Of a stretch of DNA of 64,000 nucleotides, positions 11,754 through 23,611 are shown in pieces; positions within the stretch are counted from its first letter, which is position 1, and the number at the start of each line of letters is the position of its first letter. The stretch is taken from positions 2,728,001 through 2,792,000 of the forward strand of contig JAVLRN010000004.1 in assembly GCA_032821775.1 (NCBI GenBank), read 5' to 3'. A model generated the notes under the pieces. The model saw nothing but the letters and a program-made list of their open reading frames with translations, did not search any database and had not been told where the DNA came from. The DNA is from Sanguinoderma infundibulare (lineage: Eukaryota; Basidiomycota; Agaricomycetes; Polyporales; Polyporaceae). The position numbers were made by a program, and so were the translations under genes.

Positions 11754-13007
11754 GGCGGTCACAAGTTCAACAGAGACGAAAAGCAGATGAAGGAGAGCCT
11801 GTGGTGCCGCCCTATGTCATTACCCTTTTTATGAGCTCTAAGTTTCCAGTGGCTATTGTGTTGGAAACCCCAGATGTCAGATCGAACCCTATGCACAAGA
11901 TGACCTTAAAGTCATCTACATAATTGGGCAATATTGGCGAGAACCGCGGTCCTCATCAGTTGCGCATGTGCATGGTCAGGTAGCAAGGAAGAATAGGACC
12001 GCCTTCACCCGGATATCGCCACTGAGAAGAAGGGCATCAGGATCAGCTTCGCACAGGCATTACAAGGGGGACGAAGCGACGACGTCACCTCATGTCCTCT
12101 GGGAGTGCTTGCGGCACCGTATTAGCAAAACTCCGGTCGCGACGCACGTTCATAGCCTGTGGTGCCGGAAAAAACGATGGTGCGTAGGAACACCCTTCAG
12201 GAGTGACATCGAGGCAACCTAACCTCAACTTTTCCCGCCGTTCGCTGTGTAGACTGAAGCGGAGGCGAGAGCGACGAACCCATGGGGGACCAGTGACGCC
12301 CGAGCCTCAAACCGTCTGCGTCAGGAGCCCTACCGACCGCGGGCGAGGAAACACTTGGTCAATTACTACCAAGAAAGCTATGCATTGCGGGCGTACCTGT
12401 TAACTTCTCCGAACATGGTACTGAATCCAACGGCGGAGAGGCTACTGTGAGATATCAGGTGAATTGTTCGAAGACCGTCCGTCTTGACAGGATGCTGCAT
12501 AACGATGGGTTAGCACTTCATAGACACCGATCTATAGAACCAGGGATCCAATCCACGGATGAGCTGAGACAGAAGACCGGAGGCCGATGGCAATGCTCAC
12601 CTGTTCATGACCAGTGCATGCCACCTATCTACCTCGTCTGATCCACAGGCGTGTTGAGCGTCCGCACTACGATCCCGACGGCCGCGTTTACGGCCTTCGG
12701 ATCCCCCCTCAGACCGGATCCGAGGCGTAACCTAGCCTTGAAACTTTGTCAAGACGGAATTAGAGCATGGCGCTGCGCGGGCTCACGCGGCACTTCTCCT
12801 TCAACATGCCTGCATACCGTCACATCAGTCCCCGCAGGGCTGCCAGTGGTGCATGCACCGAGTCAGGATAGCAGGTTACCATAACCCGCAGGGATTCGCG
12901 TCTAAAATTGACCTCAAGGTCGACTTTCTTCCTCCGTCATCTCGACATTAAGGTATACAACGTACTGGAGTAGTCCATGACCGATATACTCTCATGGACG
13001 CCGTCCC
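11754..13007. other. Gene-poor stretch upstream of the DUF6533 gene
   Basis: No credible gene. Only short frames on both strands and lower GC than the neighbours. A plus-strand frame near 12040-12110 reads HYKGDEATTSPHVLWEC, faintly like the Cys/His end of retroelement polyproteins, but it is too short and degraded to call. The 13-mer ggcaccacaggct (minus strand) occurs twice about 350 bp apart. Confidence 0.4.
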
Positions 13008-15428
13008 TCAAATTCCGCCAAACACAACCTTACCATCGACAATGGTTGCCGTCACCTTCGCCTCAAGGATCTCGCCAAACGGCTGACCCTCATCCATGAT
13101 GTCTCTGTCGAGGATGACGTAGTCCGCGCGTTTGCCGGGAGACAAGGAACCGAGCGAGTCTTCCGAGAACGCAGCGTACGCAGCGTCGAGCGTCATACCC
13201 TTTAGGGCTTGTGTACGTGTGAGGCGTTCCGCAGGGTACCTGTGAAACCGGTGAGCGCAGGCGTCCGAGAATAGGTATAGAGGGGCATGATGGCATACCA
13301 TCCACCCTCGCCATGCGGGCTGTTTCCTTCCGTGTCTAGCCGTGATACGGCGGCGTAGAATCCGTAGAGTGGGTTTATGCTTTCGACCGGGAAGTCGGAG
13401 CCGATAGGAAGGATACCATGGGGCGAAGAGTTGAGCAAAGTATTGTATGCGTAGGCACCCTTGATGCGCTCAGCGCCCTGTCATGACTCGTGAGCAGACT
13501 GCATGTCCTGCCAGTGGCTAGGAAGTGGGCTTACCAGACGGGCCTCTGCGTAATTCATATCGCTCGTCCTGTGCTGCCGTCATATACATGTCCTCTCATG
13601 AAACAGTATTCTCATAGTACTCACGCGTGGGTTGGTTGTACACTAGTGAGCACTATAACGGAGCTCAGAACGGGGAACCTAGCCTGTTGCTTAATGAAAA
13701 CGTACCTCTTAATTTACCGCATCGCTCTAGATCTTCCATACGCAAGATTTGAGCATGTTCAATGCGCGGCCTCCTGTTCTCGACCTCATTCTTGTCATTC
13801 GTATGGTTTTGAATATCCTCGAAGACGTCGAGAACGGCCTTGTTGGCGCGGTCTCCGATGGCATGAATATTCTAGCAACTTCAATGTCAGCGCTGGATGC
13901 CGTTGTTGTGTCAGACTAGACATACGATGCCCCAGCCTCTCGCCCACCATCCATGCACGGCCTTCGAGAGCTCTGCTTCAGGATAGCGCATGATTCCATG
14001 TGTCTCAGGCTTGTCCGAGTAGGGTGAGAGCAGTGCGGCTCCCCAGGAGCCCAAAGCTCCGTCAGTGAACAGCTTCACGCTCCGCATGCGCACGCGTGCC
14101 GTTGGACTTGGGTCATATATCTCCAGGTGCTGTACTTCTTCTGGGGTGAGTCGATCAGTATCCGCCATGGCGTACACTCTGATCTGTATCAAGTCTTTAG
14201 TGGAACAGACACATCAGAGAATGGAAGCAACCCACTGGGAGCTTGTTCTCTGATTCCAATCTGAGCGACCATAAGTAGAAGTCGTGGTGCTTATGAAGCG
14301 AAGGAGACTCACTGCTTGAAGAGCTCCAAGTCCGCGACGCTCGTCGCAGCATCGTGGATGCTCGTCAAGCCGACAGCGAGCGCATCTTTGACGGCACGCT
14401 CAGCGTACACGCCCATTTGCTGTTTGGACCACTTGGGGACGGGTACGAGATTTTGGGCAGCGTCAAGGAAGATGCCTGTGGGTTCGCCCGACGGAGAGTG
14501 AATAATTTCGCCTCCAGGGACGGTCTCTGGGAAACCGCCGCCAAGATGGGCCTTGGTGAGTTCCAGCGCACGGGGCGAGATCCATAAGGCATGTGCATCG
14601 ACACGATGCAGTGCGATTGGCAGAGAAGCGAGAGCTGGACGGGATGCAAGATCGGCCTATGTGCCATCAGCATCGACACGATGAGGTTGAAATAAGAGAA
14701 CGTACTGAAGTTGGAAACGTGCCGTCAGTGTCTGACCAACGGGTATGGTCCCAACCCATGGCTTCTATCCAATCATCAGGACCGGACGGGTGTTCGCGTG
14801 CGTATTGCTCCAGGGTATCTAGTAGGTCTGAGAGAGACTGAGCTTGGTCCAAACGGAGCTGCATTTTGAAACCGTAGTGAAGGATGTGGGCATGGGCATC
14901 TAACAAGATTCAATATGTGACATGGCACAGATAATAGCCTGGAGAAGTGAGCATACCGGCGAGGCCAGGGACGACAATTGAACCGGGACTGAGGTTCATG
15001 ACCGGCAACGGTTTCTTGGCTGAGGGTTCGTTGCCATACCATTTACGAATAAGGTCATTCTGATAATCGTCCCACCAAGATTGAACCTCAGCTGGATCTG
15101 GTCAGCGGGTAAGAGTGCGTACTGATCGAAATGACGTACGGAGCGAGCCCGTGGTGAGAATGGTTTGCTTGTCGACGACAATGCAGTCAACAGTAGGTTT
15201 TACAGGGTCGACGGTGTGAATTTTTCCTGTACCTCCGCAAAGCGCATACGAGACCGGGAGAGTGGTGAATGAAGTGGGTGTGCGGATGAACGAGTAGTAC
15301 CACGCGGCGACACCGGCGGCGGCGGACGCAAAGAGCGTGTAGACGACTTGCTTGCTGCCTGAGCTGGCATCTGCGCGAGGTCTTCCAGCCAGGTGAGGCG
15401 TTCTCCCGCCTTTGTCGCTCGTGCTCAT
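13008..15428 (-). CDS. YtcJ-type metal-dependent amidohydrolase, membrane-anchored
   Basis: About nine exons encode roughly 640 residues; start ATG at 15428-15426, stop at 13008. A predicted membrane helix lies at about residues 28-48 (VVYTLFASAAAGVAAWYYSF) before the catalytic part, so it is probably tethered with the enzyme domain outside the bilayer. The amidohydrolase-3 signature is complete: DAHAHILHYG (metal-binding HxH), GLTSIHDAATS, LFTDGALGSWGA, NIHAIGDRANKAV, RPRIEHAQIL, TSVQPTHATSDMNYAEARLG and LPIGSDFPVE (catalytic Asp). The tail LGSLSPGKRADYVILDRDI is the usual closing beta-sandwich. Family members hydrolyse amides or formamides (for example N-substituted formamide deformylase); the substrate here is unknown. 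The exon pair around 13560-13660 keeps frame only if a short exon ending PTHA is included, which reproduces the family motif. No damage seen. Confidence 0.88.
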
Positions 15429-15907
15429 CGTCCTTGGCAGTCCTAAACTGACTTTGGACTCGCCAAGGACGCCAGACGTGGCGGCGGCAACGGCCGACGA
15501 ACCATCAACGCTGTGCCTGAGGCTGCAGCTGTATGCCGTCTCATCATCTCACCCGCCGCTGCGGCCCCGACATGCATCGACTCGGTGCTGTATATACTTA
15601 CATTCTCTCACCCGACCTGGGATACTTGTTACCGTCATGACTATCAGCGACAAGCAGCCATCGAGTCTATCACCACTAGTACTGAGGCGTTATAACACCA
15701 GCCACTGTCACACCCCTTCAACGTTCGACGACATATGCATCGAACGTGAGGTCTCGACACCACACCCATGAGTATCATTCCATGTCCATGTGTGGAGCAT
15801 GCAACATGCATCATGCCCGAAGTCAATCGTCATTGTGCAAACAATTAGTCTAGTGTACATAGCGTAAAGTACATGCCTGCGTATGAGGTCCGACATAAAC
15901 CAACACC
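15429..15907. promoter_or_regulatory. Upstream region of the amidohydrolase gene and TFIIE beta 3' end
   Basis: 479 bp. A TATA-like element (tgtatatac, around 15587-15595) lies about 160 bp before the amidohydrolase ATG. The rest shows no coding pattern. Confidence 0.4.
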
Positions 15908-16951
15908 CTACTTGGACGTCGTCCCTGGTGCGACATAGTCGCGCGACAGATCGACAATCCCTTTCAAGTGCGTATTCGTGATGCGGACCTGCCGCTGTCG
16001 AGGTGCAGCCTTCTTGCCCTTCTTCTTCTGCGCACCCTTCGGTACGGGGGCCGCCGTCGCCGTCGCCTGAAGACCCTCGGATTGAAGGGCTTTCAGAAGG
16101 TCGACGTCGTTCGGCACGTCCAATCCATGCCACAAGTCATTGAACTCTGTTCTGACCTGAGCCCACGCCACCTCCTGCTCTCAGACTGAAGAGTACACAC
16201 CTTTCTCGACCGACATGCCACCCTGCTCCTCATTTGGCTTCACCTCGTTCCAGAACACCATCCGCATCTGACCGTCCTTCAACGTCCGAGTGACATACAC
16301 CTCGCCCTCCTTCTCGAGCTCCTCAATCGCCTGTGGGGCCTCCTTCCAGCTCTCCTTGAGCGTGCGGACGGATAGCCCTCCACCCTTGCGAGTTTGGCGT
16401 TGGATCTCTGTCAAGAGCGCCGCCTTATTGCGCACGTTGTAATCATGCTACGGTTTCACACGCCTTCAATATTCCGGTGAGGGGCGTAAGTAGTAGGATG
16501 AGATACGCACCCGGTATGAGTATAGATCCGTCTTTGGATCATGGACGACGCGATCATGACCCCTGAACTTCTCCAGCAGAACCTTGTCTGTATCGACTGG
16601 CGTGCTCGTGAGGATGGCAAGATCTTGAAGGCGCATAGGATTCCCGTTCCCCTTGAGGTGGTTGACGAGGTACACAAGCTGGGTATTTACATTTGTACCG
16701 GTCCCGGTGTCGGCCGGCTGAGAGTAGACCACATCTGGATCGACAGGTCAGCCATGGCTCACACCAAGAGCAGATGAGTCGAGCAGAAGAGACGTGCTTG
16801 ACTTTGGCCGCTTCTTCTTCCTGGCGTCGCCATCGGCGGCTGAAGAGTCGGCGGCTGGTTGGGGACGTGGTGGCTGAGAGTGCCATGAAGTGTAATCTTG
16901 TCGCTTTAGCGCAGTTTGGAATGCGGCGGCATCACGCTGGAGGCCAGCCAT
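15908..16951 (-). CDS. TFA2: Transcription initiation factor IIE subunit beta
   Basis: Four exons encode about 285 residues; start ATG at 16951-16949 (MAGLQRDAAAFQTALKRQD), stop TAG at 15908-15910. After a Lys/Ser-rich leader (KKKRPKSST) comes QLVYLVNHLKGNGNPMRLQD, the first winged-helix module of TFIIE beta, followed by a block ending FRGHDRVVHDPKTDLYSYR. The next exon starts HDYNVRNKAALLTEIQRQ and continues GGLSVRTLKESW, the second winged helix. The last exon reads EFNDLWHGLDVPNDVDLLKA and ends in a basic tail (KKKGKKAAPRQRQVRI). TFIIE beta helps load TFIIH and stabilise the open promoter complex. The gene is divergent from PAN3, with only 173 bp between start codons. Confidence 0.9.
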
Positions 16952-17124
16952 GAGGAAGGTGATGGTTGAGAGGTAAGAGAAGGGCGGTGGACGGCGGATG
17001 TGGGCGTATGTTTTGGCGGGATTTGGCAGGCGCCTGGCCTGGGGCGGCGGCTGAGTGAGAAGTGGAGAGCGACTGGAGAACGACTTGGACGTCGACCTCC
17101 CCGTCGTCCTCCGCCTGGTCCACC
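16952..17124. promoter_or_regulatory. Compact bidirectional promoter TFA2/PAN3
   Basis: Only 173 bp separate the two start codons. GC-rich, no TATA box seen. Confidence 0.45.
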
Positions 17125-19852
17125 ATGGCTCACGGCGACATGTCTTTCTTTTCTCGTCCTGCTTCTTCCGCCGTAAAGATCACGGCCCCCACGACGGACG
17201 AACCAGACAGTCCGAAGCCGTCCAGGAAGGGTCCGTCCGCCCTCTCCCACCCCGTTCGCGTCCGGTTCATCTCCCTCCCCAGATACCACCCAAAGGCAGT
17301 GTAGGAATATTCTCATTTATGGGTATGTCCTTCGTTTGCGAGCGTTGGACCGCCTTAACATCCCCTAGATCGTGTAAATTTGAAGACAAAGGCTGTATCT
17401 ACTATCATCCTCCGGTGCGCACTCCTAACCTCCACACCATGATCAGTGGCACTCACCCGCCTCCTAGCGCGACGAGTCTATTCTGGCGTATGTCGTATGT
17501 CGTATCGCATATCATCCCAGTGCTCATGTTCCACTAGACCTGATTCTCCTCCCCCGAGCGCCACTCTTCCTGCCCAAGCAGTGAACGCGCCCGTATTCGT
17601 CCCTAAAGGACATCCTGGAAGCCCTTCCCTTCCTGCTGAAGTGCCGGCCTTCATCCAGCATCAAGCATCTATATCATCGTACGTCTTCCGATCTTCACGA
17701 CCTCCATTCCCGTCCACTTTCATTTCTTTTGGCGGGAAGGGTCCCCAACGCGCGAGTACCCTACTGAATCGTTCATCAGTGACTCGTCGTCCGAACCCCC
17801 GTCATCAATCGGCTCCGAGCAAGAGCCTGAACAGCAACCACACTCCGACCCCGAACTGTACGATCCTTACAATCCTTACGCATATGCAGGTCATAACGGT
17901 CAACCATTGGACGATGGCGGGCAGGTGGTGAATCGTCCCCATTTTCCGTACCTTGACACGTATTCTGAGGCCATTTGGTGCCACAGCCCTCCGCAAATCC
18001 TTATGATTTATCGACAGACCATATGATGGGCTACGACGCCGCGGCGACCATGGATCCTTATTTCCCAACCCCATTGCCCTTCACGCGTCAACCGGTACAT
18101 CACCACCCTTTCCCACCTTTCTGCCCATTGACGTTTTACATAGCTCAATTACCATCTCTACACGCACCCTCGCCCCGAGGCTCTTTCGCACAAGTACTTC
18201 ATCTCGGACGATATCCGAGAAGAGCTGCAGAGGCGAACTGAGACTGTCCACACTACTGCTCCCTCCGGTATAGGTCTTCCAGAAGAACTACAAGGTTATC
18301 ACACTCTGGTTCCTTTGGAACCTATCGGCGCCGATCGTCGCAAGTTTGGTAACTGGTATTCTATGGTATATCGCGCAACAAGTTCGACCGACGGGGCTAC
18401 CTACGTCCTGCGCCGTGTGGAGAGTGAGTTTCCTCAATCGGCGTCCTTCTGTCTTTTTCTGAGAGCACATCATTCCTTTCAAAAGACTTCCGTCTTATAA
18501 ACCAGTCCGCGTTTTCCGCCATCGAGACATGGTCCCGCCTCAGACACCCGAACATAGTATCCGTTCACGAAGCGTTCACCACCCGTGCGTTCAATGATTC
18601 TTGTGAGTTTTTCACGTTGGTCGATCTTCATATCATTTTCCTCACGGGTATCATAGCGCTCGTGGTCGTTTACGACGATCATCCGAATGCGCAGACGCTG
18701 TACGAAGCCCATATCAAGCCCAAGGCCCCTCAATTCCAAAACGGCCGGCTTCAAGCCCAGTCCAACCGCATCCCGGAACGCACAATCTGGTCGTACGTCA
18801 TCCAGATTGCGAACGCCATCAAGGCCGTTCATGATGCCGGGCTCGCTGTTCGTCTCATCGACCCGACCAAGATCCTCATCACGGGGAAGAACAGGCAAGT
18901 TCCTACCTTGACATTGTATTAACCACCCCTAACATGTCTCTCATCGTCGGTCAGGATCCGGATCGGGTCGTGTGGGATCGTTGACGTGCTCATGCACGAC
19001 GTCCATTCGGACGTTGCCTTCATGCAGCAGGACGACTTAGCGATGTTCGGCGCACTCGTCTTCATGCTATGCTGCGCCAACCTCGGCGCGATGAACAACC
19101 TACAGAAAGCGATTGAACAAGTCGGCCGGAACTACTCTGCGGACCTCAAGAGCGTCGCGCTGTTCCTCATCTCCAAGGGTGGCCCGCATAAGGTACCTGC
19201 CTTCGGTTGGTTTATGGACGCCCAGCTGATTATGGAAAAACTAGAACATCGGCCAGCTGTTCGACATGATTGGCAGTCGCCTGCTGACTGAGCTAGATGA
19301 AGCACAGAAGTGAGCATCAAAAATTTCTTAAACGACGTTCATTAACGCATATCCGGTTTCGTAGTGGTGTCGACCGTCTCGAGAACGAGCTCATGAGCGA
19401 GCTCGAGAACGGCCGCCTCGTCCGCCTCCTCTGCAAGTTCGGCTTCATCAACGAGCGTCCCGAGTGCGTCTCCCTTGCCCACTTTCGTCGTTAACATCCA
19501 TTTGCTTATGCTCTGCCTTGTGACTCACAGGCACAACCATGAAACGCGATGGTCAGAGACCGGCGACCGGTACATTGTCAAGCTCTTCCGCGACTACGTC
19601 TTCCACCAGGTCGACGAGCTCGGCCGGCCCGTCGTGAACCTCACGCACGTCCTCGCGTGTCTCAACAAGCTCGACGCGGGTACGGACGAACGCATCATGC
19701 TCGTCTCGCGTGACGAGCAGAGCTGTCTCGTCGTCAGCTATCGGGAAGTGAAAGCTTGCATTGATTCCGCTTTTAGGTTCGTTCCACTCTCATCGCGGTG
19801 ATCCTTGTACGAGCTGATAATATCTGCGTCCAGCGAATTGACGAGGAGTTAA
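17125..19852 (+). CDS. PAN3: PAN2-PAN3 deadenylase regulatory subunit
   Basis: About ten exons give roughly 700 residues. Start is ATG 17125 ([18 protein letters not shown]) or the in-frame ATG 17140 (MSFFSRP), the commoner fungal start. Domains in order: a CCCH zinc finger split by an intron ([18 protein letters not shown] then IYYH), a PAM2-like motif ([10 protein letters not shown]) for poly(A)-binding protein, and a linker rich in Ser/Pro/Tyr. Next come the pseudokinase ([50 protein letters not shown]), a coiled coil ([13 protein letters not shown]) and the C-terminal knob ([19 protein letters not shown]). The final exon joins in frame as FSELTRS and stops at 19852. PAN3 recruits PAN2 to poly(A) RNA for early deadenylation. 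The zinc finger has Ser where many PAN3 proteins have Tyr, next to the second Cys. Confidence 0.93.
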
Positions 19853-20261
19853 CGTGTGTGGTAACGGCTGGTAATGGCTGGAGCATTGGGAGCAAACGCT
19901 CTATGTTGGACGATATTTTCGAACGGCACAGAAAATGTAGAATCGAAAAAGACTCGCAAAATGCAGAAAATTCGGCTCGTCCTGCAGACATGCCTTCTTG
20001 GCGTCGCTCATTCATGCGGCTTTCGCGTAAAAGACGGATGGTATTCGTCGAGACGATGAACCCTACTGATACGGCTCTAATATACACCTCTGAGAATACA
20101 GACACGACGAACCATGGATGCGAATAGAGCAATAGGACTGCAAGAAATACAACAGCGATGGAGCACATCTCTTCCTCGGTCCTCCTGCTTCCCCTTCTTC
20201 AGGCCTTTTCATCGGGTTGTGGTTGTTCAGGAGAGTTCGCATCGCCTGAATCAATACTTCG
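19853..20261. other. Intergenic between PAN3 and a decayed gene
   Basis: 409 bp with AT-rich sequence after the PAN3 stop, likely its 3' untranslated region. No gene seen. Confidence 0.5.
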
Positions 20262-21250
20262 TCTCGAGCGACCCGATCCTCCAGCTCCTGTATGCCGCCT
20301 GGTCCTCGGCGAGTGCCGTCTGTGTCTCCGCGATCGCGGCCTTCTCCTGGACGCGGCCCTCGGTCTCCGACTCGAGCTCACGCACCTTCCGCCACATGGC
20401 CTCGTCCTTGGCTGCAAGCGCGGCCTCTTTTTCGAGCTTGTGCGGTCGCAAAGGCAGAAGTCGGCTCCATCTGCGACGCCGACGTCTGACTTTTGGGGTG
20501 GAGAGGTCGTAAACTGACGGGTTTTCGGCAGTGGGTGGGTGGGATAGGGCGATGCGATGGTCGAAATGGTTCATGTACATGGTTAAGGAGAGGGGGCCAG
20601 AGGTTTCAAACTGCCAGACGATGTTGCATACCTGTAGACCTGTATCATAGGCAGTGTCTTTGAGCTGAGCGCGAGGAATGAATGCGGTGAGAATATAGAC
20701 AGGCGTCCAATGAGGCGAGGAAAGGACAGTGGCCTGAGGACCAGAGAGAAGACCTGGGTATTGGCGGAGGAAGTCCACCTTGCGTTCCTTCTTTTGAAGG
20801 CGATCGTGGTCCCGGTAGTCTTCATGATCTCACTGGGTGAAGCGGGTGAGATGCGCTTCGCGCAGGATCTGATCGACTTGATATTGAACGAATGGTTGGA
20901 TGGCGAGGTAGATGGTCATGCCCTGAGAGTTGGAATATTTGACGGCCTCCTCTAGTCAGGTTTGGGTCCGGGTTGGAACTCTAGACATGCCTGATTTTTT
21001 TTCGACGAGATAAGGGCAGCTGGATATTAGTGTTATGTTAGGCCAAGCTGTCGCAACTGAGAGTGAAGCGTCAAGAAAAGAAAACGTACCTCGGTGCGCC
21101 CTCAATGTGGTTTCGGAGACACAGACAGGGTCCGTACTCTGTGTGGGCGGTATGGTTGGGGATGGGAGAGGGCGGCGGGCAGCGGCGACCGGGCCTGCCA
21201 CTGGAGCGCTTCTTTCTTCGCGCCGTGAGGAAGTAGCTGCCAGTCCATGA
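20262..21250 (-). pseudogene. Decayed coiled-coil protein gene of unknown family
   Basis: On the minus strand a long frame covers 20778-20262. It reads VDFLRQYPGLLSGPQATVLS, TPVYILTAFIPRAQLKDTAY, VCNIVWQFETSGPLSLTMYM, then a basic stretch and a C-terminal coiled coil (KLEKEAALAAKDEAMWRKVR, TEGRVQEKAAIAETQ). The same frame continues upstream through DYRDHDRLQKKERK. There a TGA near 20831-20833 interrupts it before YLAIQPFVQYQVDQILREAH. Further upstream, around 21070-21250, codon use still looks coding, but no intact N-terminus or start joins on. Codon use and the continuous sense across the TGA suggest a once real protein. I do not recognise the family. Loss of function is inferred from the in-frame stop and the missing start; a sequencing error is the alternative. 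Confidence 0.45.
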
Positions 21251-21898
21251 TCACGAGATTGCCAGCCTCGGTCTCCAATGGATTGCAAGCTTAGGTAGAA
21301 CAATTGACTATGGCCAATGGCGTAATGGGAATTCAAATATTCAAGAACGCTTGATCAAGTGAGTTGAGCCAGGCTGGTTGAGTGGTGCCGGTGAGTACGA
21401 ACAGCGTTGCCATTAAAACATCATTTCCCCAATCGGGAATCCGGCCAGATCCACGATCTCCCGATCGAAGACGGATGTTCATCCAACTTTGCACCTTTCC
21501 TTGGAGCATCGACTATCCCAGCTACGGCTTCAGCAAGTAGGCATATAATCCATCGAAACATATTACTAGTTAACTGACGATGTGCTTTCGGACAAGAAAT
21601 TGGTTGCAAAACCTGAGGTAGCTCACTCTAGCCCAGCCTGAGAACTTCGATCGGCTAACGATTTGCAACGCGCTTTGCCCTGGCTTGGTCAGTCGCAGGT
21701 ATTCCGATACAAACGGGATGTTCCGATTCAAGCGGCATTTGAGATCGCCTATGCAGTTCATTAGGCTTTGTAATTGTATCAACCGCGTGGGCAGACCTTG
21801 GGAGAATACAGGATGTCCAGATATAAAGGCACGAGTACAGATGACCTCTCAAGACATCAAGCACTCGTATTCCGCATCTCATCGACCAACGGAACAGA
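21251..21898. promoter_or_regulatory. Upstream region of epimerase copy A, with TATA box
   Basis: The element atataaa at 21821-21827 lies 72 bp before the ATG of copy A. A related element and about 80 bp of similar sequence sit in front of copy B (38849-38930, reversed). The rest of the stretch shows no gene. Confidence 0.5.
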
Positions 21899-23191
21899 AT
21901 GACAGGCAAGATAACTATTTTCTACCTTGGAGCGACGGGTACGTCGTATATTCCTACGTGTGTATTCCGAGTCCAAACGGCAACACTGCTTTCAGGATAC
22001 ATCGGCGGGTCCGTCCTGCAGGCCATCCTCGCCCACCCGAAGGCGGACACGTTCGAGATCACCGCGCTTGTGCGCTCGGAGGCAAAAGCGAAGGCCCTCG
22101 AGAGTACTCTGGGCATCAAAATCGTTATTGGGTCTATCGAGGATCATGCTATTCTCACCAAGCATGCCGCGGAGGCGCACTTGGTTGTCCAAAGTGTGAG
22201 TGGCCTCCCTTCGTTATCACATGAAGCCTTTGACGTTTATGCTTCATGCAGGCGAATGCGGACGATGACGACTCAATGAAAGCCATCCTCGCCGGTATGA
22301 AAAAGCGCTACGAGAAGACAGGTGAAAAGCCCATTCTCATCCATACCGTAAGGCCACCGACCTCTCTGACAACGCATTAATCCACGGCTTACCCAATCCT
22401 GGTGATAGTCCGGCACAGGGGTCCTCATCGATGACGCGCGGGGCGAGTATCCCTCGCCCACCATCACCTCCGACCTCGACCTCGCCGCGATCGAGAGGCT
22501 GCCGGCGTCCGCGCTGCACCACAGCGTGGACCTGCTAGTGAACGCGGCAGACACGGATGGCTACGCGACGACGTACATCGTCCTCCCGGGCCACATCTAC
22601 GGCCGGCCCAAGGGTGCGCTCTTCGATGGTGCAGAGTCGATCGCACACCCGGCCTCGGCACAAGTCCCGTGGCTCGCGCGCGCGTTTGCGAAGAGAGGCC
22701 GCCCGGGCATTGTCGGGAAGGGCGCGACGAGATGGCCGAATGTCCACATCGATGACAGTGAGTTTCCTGCTGCCCACTCCTCCCGCCAACGACACGGGAT
22801 GAACAACCCTTGGAACTTTGCAGACGCGGACGCGTACATCCGTCTGCTCGACGCCGCGCTCTTCAGTACCGCGCTCGTCTCGCACGGGCGCGAGGGCTAC
22901 TTCTTCGTTGAGGGCGGCGAGCACAGCTTGATGCAAGTGGTCAAGGCGTGCGGCGCGGCACTCTTCGAGCTGGGGCTTGTGGCGGAGGCCGAGCCGGACG
23001 TGTTCACTGCGGAGGAGCGCGTGGCATACTTTGGGAGTGACGGGATGGCGTTCATGCACTTCTCGAATGCGCGCTGCACGGCGGACAGGCTCAGGAAGGA
23101 GCTGGGGTGGGTGCCGAAGCACACGACAGATGATTTCATGGAGAGTATCAGGGCCGAGGTCAGGGAGGCCGTTGAGAAGCTGGAGACGTGA
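21899..23191 (+). CDS. NAD(P)-binding epimerase/reductase, copy A
   Basis: Five exons (first 21899-21938, second from 21996) give about 350 residues. Joining exons 1 and 2 produces GATGYIGGSVL, the GxxGxxG Rossmann motif of extended/atypical short-chain dehydrogenases of the NAD-dependent epimerase or NmrA type. Other blocks are EITALVRSEAKAKALE, GSIEDHAILTKHAAEAHLVV, SGTGVLIDDARGEYPSPT, TTYIVLPGHIYGRPKGALFD, GKGATRWPNVHIDD and GYFFVEGGEHSLMQVVKACG. The C-terminus DRLRKELGWVPKHTTDDFME is typical of epimerases. No classical YxxxK is obvious, so catalysis is uncertain and redox regulation or an atypical reductase role is possible. A near-identical copy in opposite orientation lies at 37542-38848, with even the introns alike. 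Confidence 0.88.
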
Positions 23192-23335
23192 GGGTGTCAA
23201 AATGCCACCTGACCCTAGTAATGTCCGTGACGGAGACGATGCACTTTTATGCAACACGAGCACGTTATGCATTATGCAGTGATCCAACTTCACTAGTCCC
23301 ACATTAGCTCACCCTCAGCCTCCCAAAGCTATTTT
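23192..23335. other. Short intergenic region after epimerase copy A
   Basis: Downstream of the copy A stop. No gene seen; similarity to the copy B flank is lost here. Confidence 0.5.
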
Positions 23336-23611
23336 TCAACATTCCATAGAGCAGGAGACTGAGTACTGAGTACTGAGTAATGGTGACCGGGACGCCGAGT
23401 AATACACGGTGGACGAGTCCGTGCGGATCGGGAAGTCTTGATCCGAGATCGCTCCCGCGAATGTTGGCTTCGAGACGGAGCGCCCAAGAGCGCCCATCAT
23501 GCGATCATAGCCCCTGACATAAGCCGACTCGTGCCGGTCCGAGGACTCCGCTAAGGGTCGATGCTCGTCGAGTGCATCTTTGTGGCCTTGCTCTCTGGCT
23601 CGTCGTAGCAC
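23336..23611 (-). pseudogene. Orphan coding-like fragment
   Basis: A minus-strand frame reads GYDRMMGALGRSVSKPTFAG then AISDQDFPIRTDSSTVYY and stops at 23336. Amino-acid composition and codon use look like a genuine C-terminal exon, but I find no upstream exons that join it and do not recognise the family. A perfect triple 7-bp repeat (actgagt at 23358-23378) sits inside its last codons. It may be a remnant of a gene lost near the duplication. Confidence 0.25.
23358..23378. repeat. Triple 7-bp tandem repeat
   Basis: actgagt repeated three times without mismatch, a short microsatellite-like tract about 170 bp after epimerase copy A. Confidence 0.8.
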
